The notes under the pieces were generated by a model, which worked only from the letters and a program-made list of their open reading frames with translations, did no database searches and was not told the origin of the DNA. Source: Holothuria scabra (lineage: Eukaryota; Echinodermata; Holothuroidea; Aspidochirotida; Holothuriidae). From it: a stretch of DNA of 64,000 nucleotides. The stretch covers positions 71,819,683 to 71,883,682 of the forward strand of contig CM074179.1 in NCBI GenBank assembly GCA_037179385.1, in the 5' to 3' direction. Shown here piece by piece: positions 22,966 to 36,454 of this stretch. The translations under genes were made by a program, and so were the position numbers. The stretch's first letter is position 1; each line of letters begins with the position of its first letter.

Positions 22966-25900
22966 TGTTACCTAACCAGGACAGCAAAAAAATTGAAGCC
23001 AGATTCCCCACCCCTTCCACCCACTCACTTTTAAAATCAAATCGACGCCCCTGTGCTGATCAGCCTTATTTTTAGACGGTCTCTTCTGCCCACGAGTAAT
23101 TTTTCTTTACTAATAAAAACAAATTTTCAAAGTCAATTTCTCAATTATGTAGGCTTTGAAGATGAGGCGTAAAATATATGAAACAGAAAAATGCAACCGA
23201 AAGAAGAATATCTCAGTTTTAATTTTCTTCCACACTATTTGGTAAAATAAAACTGGATTTTCATAGAAGACTTACTCTGCATGTCGTACAATAGTGTCTG
23301 CCACAAAGGCACTAGGCACGACAACAAATTAAATTCAGTCGACACAAAATCGGAATTTTGGGTTAAAGGGATAATTTCTCCCTGAAGGAGGCATTGTTGT
23401 ATCAAAATATAGTACCCCAAATCGTAGGGATCATTGGTTGTGCTTTTTTTTTTTTTTTTTTTGCGTTCTCAGAGATCACAAGTAACATTTACAAAGGACT
23501 ATTCAGGAAAGCAAGAAATCAAGTTACTTCCGAGCGCCTACAGAGATTGGTTACTCTGATCAGAATAACCTTTCACCTTTGCGGCTCAGCAGGGAAGACG
23601 ATAGGTAAAACGTGGCAAATTCCTTAAGCTTAGTAATGTAATTCAATGACAGCAAGTACTTCATATGCGTACTAAAATGTCCGACGTATAAAGCTACAGT
23701 TGGTATGACGGTTTAGAAAAGAGTGGAGTCAAGGAAACCACCCGAATAATTTAAAATTAATTGGGTAGGTTATACTTGTCTGATGGTACGGTGGAACGAT
23801 GTTCGTCGTCATAAATTAGTACTGGATTGAACTATAATTCTGAAAAGTTAAAAACAAGGTGAAAGTCTATCCGGTTTTGAAATACTTTTCACAGCTTCTC
23901 CATTCCTCTCACCCAGAGCTATGGCTGGTATGGTATTTGATAGTCCAAGACCGCAATAGAGAGTTAAGAGATGACTAGTTTATCCAGTTATAAGATCAAT
24001 TAGGAACTTCAAATTTATTCTCTTTTTCATGGGCATGTAGCAAAAGAGGACTCATTGTTTTCATATTGGTTTCATTCTTGTCTTTTTCTAAATGTTTGTT
24101 AGAAAAGGCAGATGGAAGCTGTGTTGCAACATCCTCGTAACAAATCAAAATTCAATGTCCAAACAGTTGCAATAATCCACTGTCAAGGTCCAAGAACAAA
24201 CATGCATTAAACAGTATACAGGGACATCATTCAGTGTCTGTCATACAGGAAATTTCTCTGCGTTCAGGAAGAATGTTTAGCTGATAACACTTCAGTTGCT
24301 GAAATGTTGGTGATCGACACAGATTCTGTCCAATTATTCGGTTTTTTGTCCAGTCACTCCAGTGACAATTGCTGTGCTTCAACAACAATAGGCTCGTCCC
24401 ACTTTTAGCACTCCAATGACTGTGAAGCAAGATTTAAAAAATGTCCACTGTGTCCATCTCCTGTTGTAACCAAATAATGCCAGTTCAGTTTCCTACCTCC
24501 AATCAACAAATTGTAAATTGCTAATTTACATTGAAAACGTCTAATGTGCGCCCTGTAATGTGAAGAATAAAAAGCAGCTGTAAATATTCTGTACCTCTTT
24601 CAAAGGTTGGTCTTAATATATGCATGGTAAAGAAAAAATATTGATCTTCATTGTTTGGGGAACTTTCATGTGGATCTCTCATGTACTGTAAGAATCTATG
24701 GGAAAACTTTCACTTGAACATTCCAAAGAGATTTAAGTCGTTTAATACCGTAGGCTGGCATGAACTATCATATTTACAATACAGCGTTAGACCACGGCTG
24801 ATACTAATAGGCCGTATAACATTATTATAGTACTTGTATTACTAACGTTGGTATAATGCACGAAATTTTGGACGCACGAAAAACAATTGAACGAGATATA
24901 CAAAACCTGAGGCCTCAGTCCACAAGCTTTAAAATTACTGAAACATTTTAAGACAACTCACCTCCTGCCGTGTGACGACATTGCCAAAAACCACGAAGGG
25001 TCTACACTCGGCTGCTAGCTTGAAGTTCCCCTCGTAAACAATAAACCATCAATGGTCGTCTATTAACTGACGGTATACTGCAGAGACTGTACAGTACATT
25101 TCCAATGTAAGGGCTGTATGCATCGAACGAAAACCGCATCTTTGCTACTTTACACTGCCTGTGTAAGCATGCACTGTGCTATATTCTACAGTGTACGCAT
25201 TGTGTGTCATTCCCCATATACTATAAACAAAGGATTCGAATTTGGCACCAAAATTAGTCTGGCCAGTACCAGCGGGTTAGTGTAGCTAAATAAGTTTGTC
25301 CATCACTTGAGCTAGTCAAACTTTCCAATTCGAGGAGTCTACTCAGGCTAGTCCAACATAACATTAACTGTTAGTCAAGCAATGAAAATGAGTCGTTCCA
25401 AAATACGGTTTAGTCCAGCTTTTGCCATCAAAGTTTAGTGGTAAAAAAACCTGAAAATGTAAGTTAAGCTGTTTTGACTAATTGCTGGAATAACAAATTG
25501 CTGGTCAAGCTGGCATTTGACGAACTCATTTTTTCATTGTAAAAGTTCCCTATTTATTTAGGAATTTAATATAAATTTGGGGTCACTAATGGGGTCTTGT
25601 TGAGACAATCAATCTTTGAAAAGTTCTAAAAATTTTGTGTCCTTACATGCAATCTGGTGCCAAGTGTGCTACATTTAAGATCTAAAACAATGTCATCAAG
25701 TTGAATTGCATCGCCAAATTCCCGCCTCCACTTGAGTACGCCACTGGGGTAAACCTCTTAAGAATTACCATTAAAATTGTAATCCCTGATAGATTTACCT
25801 TTTCGGGGTCATGCAGTTTTGGGTACATGAACCTCTGTGTAATGGCTCAGTATGTTAAGATGGCTTCCCTGATATACTGTTTCGATAGCTTTTGTTATCT

Positions 25901-26527
25901 AACGCCATCGTACATATTTATAAAGTTCAAAACTCGTTCAAAGATGTAAGTTTACCAAAGTTTCACTTAGTTGTGATTTATGTTTCAAAATCTCTTAAGA
26001 GAAAATAACCTGGTAAGAACTGACAACATAGAATCCATATGAGAAATTAAAACTAAACGAGTGGGTGGAAAACTACCTTCCTAGCTGGGTATCCTAGAAA
26101 AGTCTGTATTGCGTTTCGAATAGTTTAAATAGCCTACAAAAATGCAAAACTGATATGTACTGTGACATTCTAAAATCGAATAAAATAATGTGCTGATCGT
26201 GGTGTTGCAACGAGACCCAATGAAAATCAATACAAATGAGAGAGAGATTCGTTTCTTGGTGGGGCGGAACCTGTTATGAGCGATGTAGTGCCCAATAGTA
26301 TATTGAGGGCTGGGGCACCGTTCGAGATTGAGAGATAAGGAGTGGAGTACACCGTAATAAACGGCACGTTAAATAAGTCTTCCTGTCAGAAATACTATCC
26401 AGCGGAGCGCGTTCATCAATTACAAAGCGTACAGAACATTTTGAAAAAGCACAACCCCTTAGCTAGAAATGGATTTCCCAAACTTATCAGCATAATTTAC
26501 GCAGTTGCTATTTTTATTTTGAAGTTA

Positions 26528-27207
26528 AATCTTCACAAGGATAAAATATGAGCTAAGACGTTAAGCGTTAATAACATAACCAGAAAAAAATGAAGATGCA
26601 AAGCTGCATTTTTGTTTGTGCGAGTGGGGGAGAGTGCAACGTAATTGCGTAAGAAGATGATGCTTTATCGTGAGAGTGTGAGAAAGCAGAGGGAATGCAT
26701 GATTCTCAACGTTGAGAGCGACGAGTTTCTAAGGTATTATCGGACATAATACAAAATGAAAAAGTACGATCCCGTGCAGTTACTTCATTGGACGTCGTTT
26801 AGAGGGAGCGAGGAATAAAGGCTTAAAATATTGAATAATAGTTGAATATTGAAGGCCTGACTCACCAACACCGTGAAAAATACTGACCGTGTTTAATCAT
26901 TAAGCTTATAAAGGCCATGATTAACTAATGTTTCCTTATGCATTATGTCATTTAACAGTCTAGTTAATGACGACACAACACTAGACTAACAACCATATAC
27001 TTTGAGTGAATAGGTTTTGACGAATCCCAAAAAAGCCAAGCTATTTTAAGCTATCTACAATTGGAGCTACATATATTGTCTTGCAAAACTGCAACAGTAT
27101 AGGATATACATAAAATTTTACAAAGCTGAAATTGGCTGTATTTGGCGAGGAACAAATTCAATGAGCAGTAAATGCATGGTGATATACAGCTATACCATCG
27201 ATCAAAA
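26528..27207. repeat. ~680-bp segment between A2 and B2, mostly absent between A0 and B1
   Basis: In A0/B1 the sequence jumps from TTTTTATTTTGC directly to GATCGGAAATAG. Here the same two points are separated by ~680 bp, of which the first ~150 bp continue the A unit. Either it was inserted here or it was deleted at 11,042. No gene recognised. Confidence 0.7.
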
Positions 27208-28954
27208 GTAGCGATCGGAAATAGCCACTCAGGCAAAAACATGAGCGAATAAGGGACGACAAGCTTTCATGGGGGCAGTTCCCATTCTGCCGCCCCCTTA
27301 CTAGGATTTTGAGTATCTATTTTTTATTGTGTTGCTTTGTTTTCTCCCCAGCACCACAAAGGGGTTGAGCTTTCCAGGGGATTTTACTGGTGCCAGGATA
27401 TACCTCTCTCTCTTCAAGAACAAAAAAAAAAAAAAATACGTAGTACATTTACGCTTAATCATTTAGGAGTAATTCCCGTCGTATTAACAGAAAACTTTCA
27501 TATTTTAAAGATTAATATTTATTAATACAGAAAATGAAGATCATCACGTTAATGGCGTATCGCAAAATTTTCCTAAGAAATAACGTCCTTTAAGGAAATA
27601 TTCCATTTATGTGTTGCTCAAGAATAATTTACAGGCCATCAAAACTCCAAAACACACAACATCCGTAACTGTTGCACAGCATGGTAACCATGGCCTGCAA
27701 GAGGAGAAAAGGCTATTTTGGGGATTATAACTTAGATTGAGTGGTACAAAATGTTTAAAGGTTTATTCTTTGTATACATGCGTCTTGATGAATTTTAAAA
27801 GAAAGATATCCCCAAAGTATATTTTTTTCAACCAGACTTATGTACATCCTAACGAAAGGCATACAGAAGATTAGATTTTCACATGGATTGTAATGATAGA
27901 CCTAGTATGACTCATGATATATGTACATCACAACCGTAAACACTATCTGGTAACATAATTTAAGAACGTCGCTTTGTTTACTTGAATTATACCCTTTTTA
28001 TTTTGAATTAAATCAAAGGTGCATTTTGAATCACTACAGGTCTTATGGGGCTGGCATATCTCACAGTTGGCATGTAAATCCTCCAAATTGTAAACTCCAA
28101 ATTAATTGTTTTAGTGGCGTTCAAAGGTTATTTTATTTTAAAGGATGATTTAAATAAACCATCAAAATGATCCAAATGGAAAACGTATGCTTGCAGATGG
28201 AGGAGATGGATACTCCAGGGAGGGGCGAATATTTAAAATAAAAACTCCCTGGAAGATCCATGTAAATGAATGGAAAACCCCGTAGTCTGAGTGTTGGTCA
28301 ACAGACAAGTGAGGCAATCGCTTATAGCAAAATATCCAAAGGAAACTAAAGTTGTGGGAGAACATCGGTGGCACGAAACATTTCTTCTCGGTAATTAATT
28401 CTATAGGAGGTCGGGCATTTTGGTAAAAACCTATGTATTACTTCGAATGAATCTGATGGGTAAAATTGTAATCCCCGAAAAATTGGATAACCTAACATAA
28501 GTCCTTAATAAATTATATTGTCCAACTTCATTCGGTGATAGATTTTTGTAAGTGTGGTTTCTAGTGCATTGTAGCTTAGTACATTTTATCCTATCTTGTT
28601 AAAGTCTCCTTATTGTTGTTATAACAACAATTAACTGGTTGAGGACAACTTCATTTTGTGATTTCAAAGCCCTGTTGGAAAATAAAATTTAGAAGAAATA
28701 TAGTGTCGGGTAGAACTCCTATTGTTGTCTACTGGCAAATTGCATGCAGGATAACGTTCCTTCTAAGAAAAAAAAAAAAAACACAGCTGCAGGCTGCCAG
28801 GATTGTGTCGTGTGGGGGGAGTGGATTTAGAGGTGATGAGTGATTCGGCTCTTCGGGTTTCCAGATGCGAAATGGTACAGAATTACAATGATCATTCCTT
28901 TGCCAGTTTTGCTATCATTTTGTTTTTCAAGCTTGGTTCATGCTGTTATTAGCC
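27208..28954. repeat. Duplication unit B, copy 2
   Basis: Aligns with 11,043-12,726. It has an extra ~85 bp at 27,937-28,020, flanked by ACATCA and AAATCA. Visibly more diverged from B1 than A1 is from A2, so the B-level duplication is older. Confidence 0.85.
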
Positions 28955-30773
28955 AAGGACGCCCTCTCCCTCCCTTGGCTACTGGCCTGGGATATTAAAC
29001 AAAACTAACAAGTACTGAGTACAGAGGCTTCACGTGATGTCATCATAATGGATGGAATTTTTTTTTTTTTTTTTCCGATACCCTTCGCATCGTCTTTCTG
29101 GAAGACTCCTTACCGTTTCTTTTCTCAAGTTCTCCAAAACTTGTTAAAGCGTTTGAAACTCTTTGAACCTTTACTCCCCCTAATTCATGGAATTATTTCA
29201 TTTGGCGTACATGTAACTAAAATGCCTTTCCAGGAGATTTCTGGCCTCGCTTCTACACACTATAAACGAAACTGGAATGTAAGTACGGTTTTTTTTTAAA
29301 GTTAATCATTTTCTTCCTAACCGGGCATCTATAACAACAAACACCATGACTTTTTTGAGTAAGATTCACCCGACCGAGGATTCCCTTGACCGAAGGTTCG
29401 CCTATGGAATGTTCACTCAAATGCGAAGCAGCCTTCCAACCAAGCGAACCTTTAATCTAGTTAAAGTTCCACTGAAATAGAAAGTCTCCAATCTAGCGTA
29501 CCCTCTCCATACTAGTAAATCCCATGTAAACAATGCATTTTAGAAAAAAAAAACATTCGAGGATTATAAAGCTTCGATCTTTTGAGAATCTCCACTTTTG
29601 ACAGAATCAATCAGACAGTCTTCTGAAACAAAACAGGTATTAGATATCTTGTATATGATTATTTATTTGCTAAATTTTTTTTTACCGGTCAAAACGAGTT
29701 TTTCAGGACAAACTTCACCCATTTATTGTACCAGAGAATATGTGACGTGACTACTTCGTTTGTACTTAAAATCTTGATAATTAAACTTATAGATAAAAAC
29801 AGTCGATTCAAATTTGGACGGGCATGTTTCCGTACGAATTCGGCATCAACATCGCCTCCATTCAAACTTTTGAAAAGTTGATTAATCTTAAAACCAAACG
29901 TTAGGTTATGCCAATTGATGCTTTTCAATATCACGAACCGAATAAGTTAATGTTGCCCTCTATATATTTATTAAAATCATTTGTCGAAGGAGGGTAGCAT
30001 AACCCCATTAATTTGTCCATTGACTTACCCATTAATTAAAAAAAAGTAAACTGGCTCCTGAAAACTTGTCGAAGATTTTCCAGGGGCTAGCTATCACTCA
30101 TAAAGCTTCCAAGCTAGCCATTCATGGCATTTTTTAATGTACCATATCATGACCGTTAAGATTCTTTGCTACTGTGTTTCTGCTCAAAGTTCAATCACCC
30201 TTTCCAGAGCTTTGTTGTTCACTATAAGCTTGGTATGCCTCCACCAGCTTCTGAGGCACATCAATTCCACAAAATGTGCGTCAAGTGAGCTCCCTTTTTC
30301 ACCATTGACACTTCATTTAATATTCTCTTAATGGATAGTAACAGCACACCTCGTCACTCTATCTCAAGGGGAACAAACTGGACGCATTAAAAAACCTGGT
30401 TATTGGGATAAGTTTCAAGATTTAATTAGGGTAATAGTGCCCACCGTCTGCTTACCATTATATTTTTTCCAAGACGAATGACGGTAAATTAGTCCAATTA
30501 AACCAGGCGGATGTTAGTAACAAATTACCCTGATCCAGGTAAATCTAACCTTCATTGGCATCATTTTTTTTTTTTAATTTATTTTTATATTTGAAAGTTT
30601 TGTAAAGACCGGCACATATCCTGGGAATGAAAACCGGTCTAGTTAGACCTTTCTTCTTGTTATGTCGAATGCTTCTCAACATTTCAGACTTAGAGTCGCG
30701 TGTACGTATGTAACAGTAACTCGCATTACCAACATGTTTTGTGGAGGTAGGTCTTATTATGAGTCGATCAAAC
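28955..30773. other. Spacer between B2 and A3, no gene recognised
   Basis: AT-rich. Several T and A runs (29,056-29,075; 30,566-30,576). Open frames of 64-95 codons on both strands (for example 30545-30832 minus) show no motif and no splice context that I would defend. Confidence 0.4.
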
Positions 30774-33083
30774 GTTGTGACCATAGAAAATAAATAAATA
30801 AAGAAGGAAAAAATGATCTTTACAAAAGTCAATAAGGCTCCAAAGCAATATTTTTCTGTATATCTTCTTCATTTTGTTTTGTTTTGGTGTTAGGATTTGA
30901 GGACTTTATCGGAAATAAATCTTGAAATGTGCCGGGTGGCAGTACAAATAGCAAATTTATGCTTACGAAGGAATCTTGGGTAATTTCTTTAGACAACCAG
31001 CTAAAATCCTGTAAGGCAATTTTTTGAAATACTGAAACGCAGAATAATGTCTCTCCTATCATATTTCGTATTAAGAGATTTTTAAACGGCATTTTCGTCA
31101 TCATGTTTGGTAATTTTTGCAACTTTGTGGTTCATAAATTGTCAGAAATTGTCAGAATCTCGCAATGAATAACAATTATGCTTTTAAACATAAAAATATG
31201 AAGGTTAATTGTTGGTGGTGATGTTGTGTGATAAATTTTTACCATATAGTTATTCAAACACGACAAAACACGACAACTACATTAAAAGTAAACATTGTGC
31301 TGGCGTTTAGAAGGCAGTTGATGGACCAATGATTGTGATCGACTCATGATCACCTACAAGGTACTTGTTGATACGAACCTAGGTTTCTACATTAAAGGTG
31401 AAATATAGCAAATTTCACTTAATGGCTTTGAAGGTTTTTCTAAGCGTTCTGAAATAAAATAACTTTGGTTAAGTGAGTATTATTTACTTTAACCTGAGGA
31501 ACTTTACACTTTAAACTCGTCCGGTTCAAACTGAACCGGAAAAGGATCAAATGGTCACTGAACCGAAAAGGGTTTAAATATTTGACTAGTCTCGGTTCAA
31601 AACCAACCGTTTTTTGTTCAACATGAACCAAGTCTAGTCAGAAATTTTATCCTTTTTCGGTTCATTGCCCATTTGATCCTTTTCCGGTTCAATTTGAACC
31701 GGACGATTGTAGAGTGTAATTTTGACTAAGGCGTTAATCCTAAATATTTAGCCAAAGGACATATTACGGCGGAAGACATGACACATACTAAATTTCAAAT
31801 AGATATGGATTTATCTTCCTAACTGTCATAAAGGTCAACGAATCTTACGACGACTAAACAAGAATTATACAGTGGCAAGTTCCACTGACTGGAATGAGAA
31901 AGTGTCCAGCAGAAAGTTTTTACTATTCAAACTGGCAAAACACAAATGGTGTCTTCTAATTTAATTTAAGGTATATGTTGTAACTAGATATGTCAGAAAG
32001 TGATAATGCATTTGCTTGACAGTTATCCATTGAAAAGGGGTCTTAGTCATAGATGATATTTTACAAGTCTGGTTTTTTCCTGTCCTCGATGAAAATTCTT
32101 TTAAATACCGTACTTATCCTTTTAAAAAGTGCTGAGATGCAAATTGGGCGCTATGTTTGAATATTTCGAAGCATATTGAGGGGTGCGTGGTGGTCCGTTA
32201 GGGGTGCTCTTTTGCATACCAGTAGACACGCTCCTACTATTCCCAAATCATATACTCCGAGTAGCTGATTTTTTCTCGACGACTTTCAGGGATGCTAGAC
32301 ATGACCCCGGTTCCCATCCCCGTTGATCACACTTCTGGGACCAGAAACAAATTAAAAATACAACTCCGTCAGCGTCTATAAGAAGGGGTAGTTTATTCCA
32401 AAATTAGCTTCACTTGAGAAACTTGTCTAACCTGAACATAAGTGGGGATCCCACATTTGGTTTTGTGCCCGTGGACAGAATCCTTTAATAAATGAAACAG
32501 TGTCGTGTCTTGTTAAATAGTTTAAACTTAGTGTCTTCTCTCCATCACCCTTATAAAGCCAAAATTTAGGTCAGAGGTAGGTTTCCGGGAAAGATGCGCT
32601 TGCTTTCAGATACTTCAAGTCCCGTAGTATTTTATGTAAAACAAAATGCAGAAATCGGTTTAAGACAAATTAAGTAGCTTTGGTTTAGAATTGACTCTTT
32701 CCGACGGCAAATCCAAGCGGATCGTTAAGACGACATCCTGTCGTTAAAATTGTGTTATTGCTTTCGAATTAAGAAGAAAAAACTCTTAGTGGAGTCTGTG
32801 ACAGTGCTCCTGGGATTCAGTGGACGTTTTCGGGCTCATTGCTGATTACTCTCGCTGGAAAGATTGAAGGGAACTTCGATTCATGACCTATGAAATTTAT
32901 TTCTGAAACATTATGGTCAACTATGCACCGACCCACACAATGGTCAATTATTGACTTCCAGTTTGATCAAAGGTAATTCACAATCAATTTTGACAATAAA
33001 TTGGTAACTTTTACCACAGTTGTGGTTAACAACTTGACCAAAGTTTTGGTCGGTGCATGGTAACCAAATCAATGTCCACAATT
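30774..33083. repeat. Duplication unit A, copy 3, first part (A3a)
   Basis: Aligns with 13,190-15,540 at clearly lower identity than A1 to A2. It shares with A1 the entry words CGTTGTGACCATAG and AATAAATAAATAAA. It contains a private 210-bp hairpin MITE and lacks the SINE. It is interrupted at 33,083 by a hAT-type element. Confidence 0.88.
31507..31716. mobile_element. Hairpin MITE, 210 bp, TA target-site duplication
   Basis: The whole element is close to one palindrome. The left arm begins CACTTTAAACTCGTCCGGTT and the inverted right arm CACTCTACAATCGTCCGGTT. Both continue through GAACCGGAAAAGGATCAAATGG and a second inner match around GACTAG and TGAACC, leaving a loop of only about 20-25 bp. 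TA flanks both ends (31505-31506, 31717-31718). The empty site AACTTTAATTTTGAC is preserved in A2 (20,645) and, one T shorter, in A1. TA duplication fits the Tc1/mariner superfamily. No coding capacity. Confidence 0.9.
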
Positions 33084-35674
33084 CACTAGCGTAGCCAGCG
33101 GGGGGCACCCCCCCCCCCACACACACACACACAGAAACTTTGGGGACGCGATGGGCGATGTTGAAAAAATGAAGGGAGCCAAAAAATAAAAAAAAATAAA
33201 CGGCAAGAGGAGGGAGAGCATTTTTTTTTACACTTTTTCGGGGGGGTTTACCTGTTTTTTGCTCTCAAGGGACAATTTCCCTAACAAGAACCTCAAATTT
33301 TCGGCGCGCTGTAGATTCACTCCAGTTTTTTCAATACTTCCATTCCACATATCTAGAGAGTGTAAGTCCTCTCAACCTTACCAAGAAACTGGTAGGCAGA
33401 GTACACAGGTTATGCAGAGGTCGTAAATTTTATCCCATATCACAAAGCCTAGTTGCTGTTCTCTTGTGTATGTCATGCGATAAATCAGATGGTGAGCCAC
33501 TCACGGAGCATAGTTTGGCTATTTTATCTGGTATTCCAGGTGGTTTCGACACAATGTATGTTATCCCCGATACGGTCTACAACCCCTACAATTTCTATTT
33601 TTTTTTTCTTTTTGTTCTTAATGATTACATAGGCTATGTTATTTTTGTAAGCCCACCAAAAAATTTCGCGCGCTTTGCGCGCTTTGCAATTTCACGATTC
33701 AGACTCAAAAGAACATTAACTCGGCTTTTAAAATATTAAGTAACGTTGTGCAAAATGTTTCCAAGGTTGCAATGACATGGGATAGTTAGGCTCCTTCATA
33801 CCACCCCCTCGACATAGGGGCTGTTGGAACTTGTGGTCGCTGTTATGGCCCGCCCCCTGTCGGGGATAATCTGTCGCCTTCTCATGGTCGGTTTAGTTAC
33901 TTTGGCTTTAACAAGAGTTATTTCTGCGATAAAACCCAAAATGTTCGGTACGCTTTGCACACTCTTCCTCTGTTCCGGTACCTAGAGCTAATAAAGTGCA
34001 AACCCTTCCCATCTTTTCATGTAAATTAATAAGTAGAATAAATGGATTAATGTTCATGTCGGGAATTTCATATCATTTCGCTAAACTTAGTTAATTATCT
34101 CTCGTGTCAGTCGTGCGGTACGGACTCGAAGAAGAAAGTACAATATAATTTGTGTCCAATAGGGCCCAAATGCCGGGACAATTTATTGACCTATATAAGA
34201 TTTAAATAAGTACAGATTCTTTTTAGTGTACTAACCCAAAAAAATGTTGCCCCCTTTTCCACGGTTAAATCAGTGCGGAAATATCTTCCTCTAGTATATA
34301 CAAATTTGATGTCGTATATGCTAGAGTCGGCAATGGCAGGTATAGTGCACAGATTTTCTTCAAACCTCCCTCACCAACTCATCGACGGCATCCTGGCTGT
34401 CGGGGCTTGGGTCGCTACTGACCCTGCCCCTCCCCCGTTCGGAGAGTGGCCCTTCGTCGGGCAAATCCTGGCGCCAAGCCTGGAGGGAAGTCACATTTTT
34501 TCAGTTATGACATGTATATGTGTAATGAAGCAAGGAACTAGAAGTGGAAGCTGCATTTTTTGGAGAGCGGCAACTATTTTGGAGGGGCGGTCAATTTCAC
34601 TAGGAGGACGTGTTGGTCCTCTAAAACCCCCTGTGGAGAACACTGGAATCTAGTATAAAAAGAACAAAATATAGCATCTAAGCTCTTCGAGACAGCAAAA
34701 CATTCCAAAAGGGGAAGGTGACACCCAGGGAGACAGGCCCGTGGGCAGGGGGTTGGCACCTAGTCCCGCCCATACCTAATTTTTTTTTTTTTTATTTTAT
34801 TTTTTTATTTAAATGGAGTTTTGGCGTTTTTCAGGGCAAAATGTCAATTCCGCTGGTTTAGCCAACTAAATGTAAGCCTTATGAGTAGCTGTTTTTTTCC
34901 AGTGCGACACAATACCCTAGGGCCCCATTGACTCGTACCGAGTAACCCTCTTACAGTCACACACTAACCCTGCTAACTCTCGAGGGAATAAGGAAAACAT
35001 TGATACAAAATTGAAAATGTCCAAAAATTCCAACTTAGGTGTTCACCAGATCACTCAATTTTGATGTAAAATTGCAAAATCTCCTTGGGGCGGGAGGGGG
35101 AGAACCACACCCTCTCCCCGTTCGGTTCGGTTCGGCTCCTCACTTGGGCGCTTCGCTCCCTCAAGAAAATGCCGCACCCCAGTGGCGGTGATGAAAAATG
35201 AAAAAGTTTGGGCTAAAGGTATGTTCAGCCCCTCAATATTTGTCAAGTGCTCCAATTAAGAAGGGGCAGAATTTCGAAGTTGGGTTGAACATATTCTTGC
35301 TTAGAACACTCGGTAAGTGCCGTTTCCGGCCATTTGAGGGGTTTGTAAAGGCAAAAATTTCCTGGTACGCTCCGCGCCAATCGATGGTAGAGCTCCGCTT
35401 AGAAACATGTATTAACATTTTTCATAGATTGATTTTTTTTTTTGCATTAATTGAGAAATATCAGAAATGAGATCCATATTTCCCGGCTGGGAACATGCAG
35501 CGTAAAACACTCGGGAAGTGCCGTTTCCTGGGGGTTTCTAAAACCAAAAATTTCCTTGTACGCTCTGCTCCAACTGATGGTGGCGCTCCGCTTAGATAGT
35601 CCGGTCGGTCAAGATTGGGGACGATGAGTCGACTTTGCCCCCCAACCCAAAAGAAAATCCTGGCTACGCCCCTG
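33084..35674. mobile_element. Non-autonomous hAT-type element, ~2.6 kb, inserted in A3
   Basis: The left end CACTAGCGTAGCCAGCGGGG and inverted right end CAGGGGCGTAGCCAGGATTT share GCGTAGCCAG. An exact 8-bp repeat CCACAATT flanks it at 33076-33083 and 35675-35682. The paralogous empty site in A1/A2 reads CACAATTGACCATATAC. The interior contains repeated GCGC-TTTG/TTCG-GCGC words. The largest open frame (34273-34653, 126 codons) has no transposase motif that I recognise. A further copy of the right end and the CCACAATT flank occurs at 36,274-36,281 through a later tandem duplication. Confidence 0.85.
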
Positions 35675-36312
35675 CCACAATTGGCCATATACTTGTAGAG
35701 TGCACGAGGTAACTCCAACTCCGGCTCCTCACTTGGGCGCTTCGCTCCCTCAAGAAAATGCCGCACCCCAGTTGCGGCGATGAAAAATGAAAAAGTTTGG
35801 GCTAAAGGTATGTTCAGCCCCTCAATATTTGTCAAGTGCTCCAATTAAGAAGGGGGCAGAATTTCGAAGTTGGGTTGAACATATTCTTGCTTAGAACACT
35901 CGGTAAGTGCCGTTTCCGGCCATTTGAGGGGTTTGTAAAGCCAAAAATTTCCTGGTACGCTCCGCGCCAATCGATGGTAGAGCTCCGCTTAGAAACATGT
36001 ATTAACATTTTTCATAGATTGATTTTTTTTTTTTTTTTTTTGCATTAATTGAGGAATATCAGAAATGAGACCCATATTTCCAGGCTGGGAACATGCAGCA
36101 TAAAACACTCTGGAAGTGTCGTTTCCTGGGGGTTTCTAAAACCAAAATTTTTCTTGTACGCTCTGCTCCAACTGATGGTGGCGCTCCGCTTAGATAGTCC
36201 GGTCGGTCAAGATTGGGGACGATGAGTCGACTTTGCCCCCCCCCCCCACAAAAAAATCCTGGCTACGCCAATGCCACAATTGACCATATACTTGTAGAGT
36301 GCACGAGGTAAC
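35134..36312. repeat. ~590-bp tandem duplication across the right edge of the hAT-type element
   Basis: 35,134-35,722 is repeated at 35,723-36,312 (offset 589 at the start, 599 at the end because of longer T and C runs). Each copy spans the last ~540 bp of the element, the CCACAATT flank and ~40 bp of unit A. The duplication therefore happened after the insertion. Confidence 0.88.
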
Positions 36313-36454
36313 TCCAATTTCAGGTTGAAACCGCTATGAACAGTAGTCAAATGGCAAGAAAAAATATTTACACCCTCTTCAAGTTTCAATTTTAATTTAA
36401 AATTCGAAATGCAAAGCATTTCATCACATCTTCATCAAAAGAAATATAATAAGT
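36282..36454. repeat. Duplication unit A, copy 3, second part (A3b)
   Basis: Resumes the alignment with A1 at GACCATATACTTGTAGAG (A1 ~15,538) and continues to about A1 15,710. Confidence 0.8.

Larger units (their letters stand above)
19974..26675. repeat. Duplication unit A, copy 2 (A2), ~6.7 kb
   Basis: Direct tandem copy of A1 with very few substitutions. It lacks ~75 bp present in A1 at about 14,243-14,317, and it has ~17 bp (near 21,217-21,234) that A1 lacks. Both of these segments are represented in A3, so A1 and A2 each carry a private deletion. The match to A1 ends around GATGATGCTTTATCGTGA (19,970 and 26,672). Confidence 0.92.

Noticed and set aside
34273..34653. 126-codon ORF inside the hAT-type element as a transposase
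   Set aside because: No hAT catalytic-domain motif, low-complexity Pro/Gly-rich stretch, and far too short.
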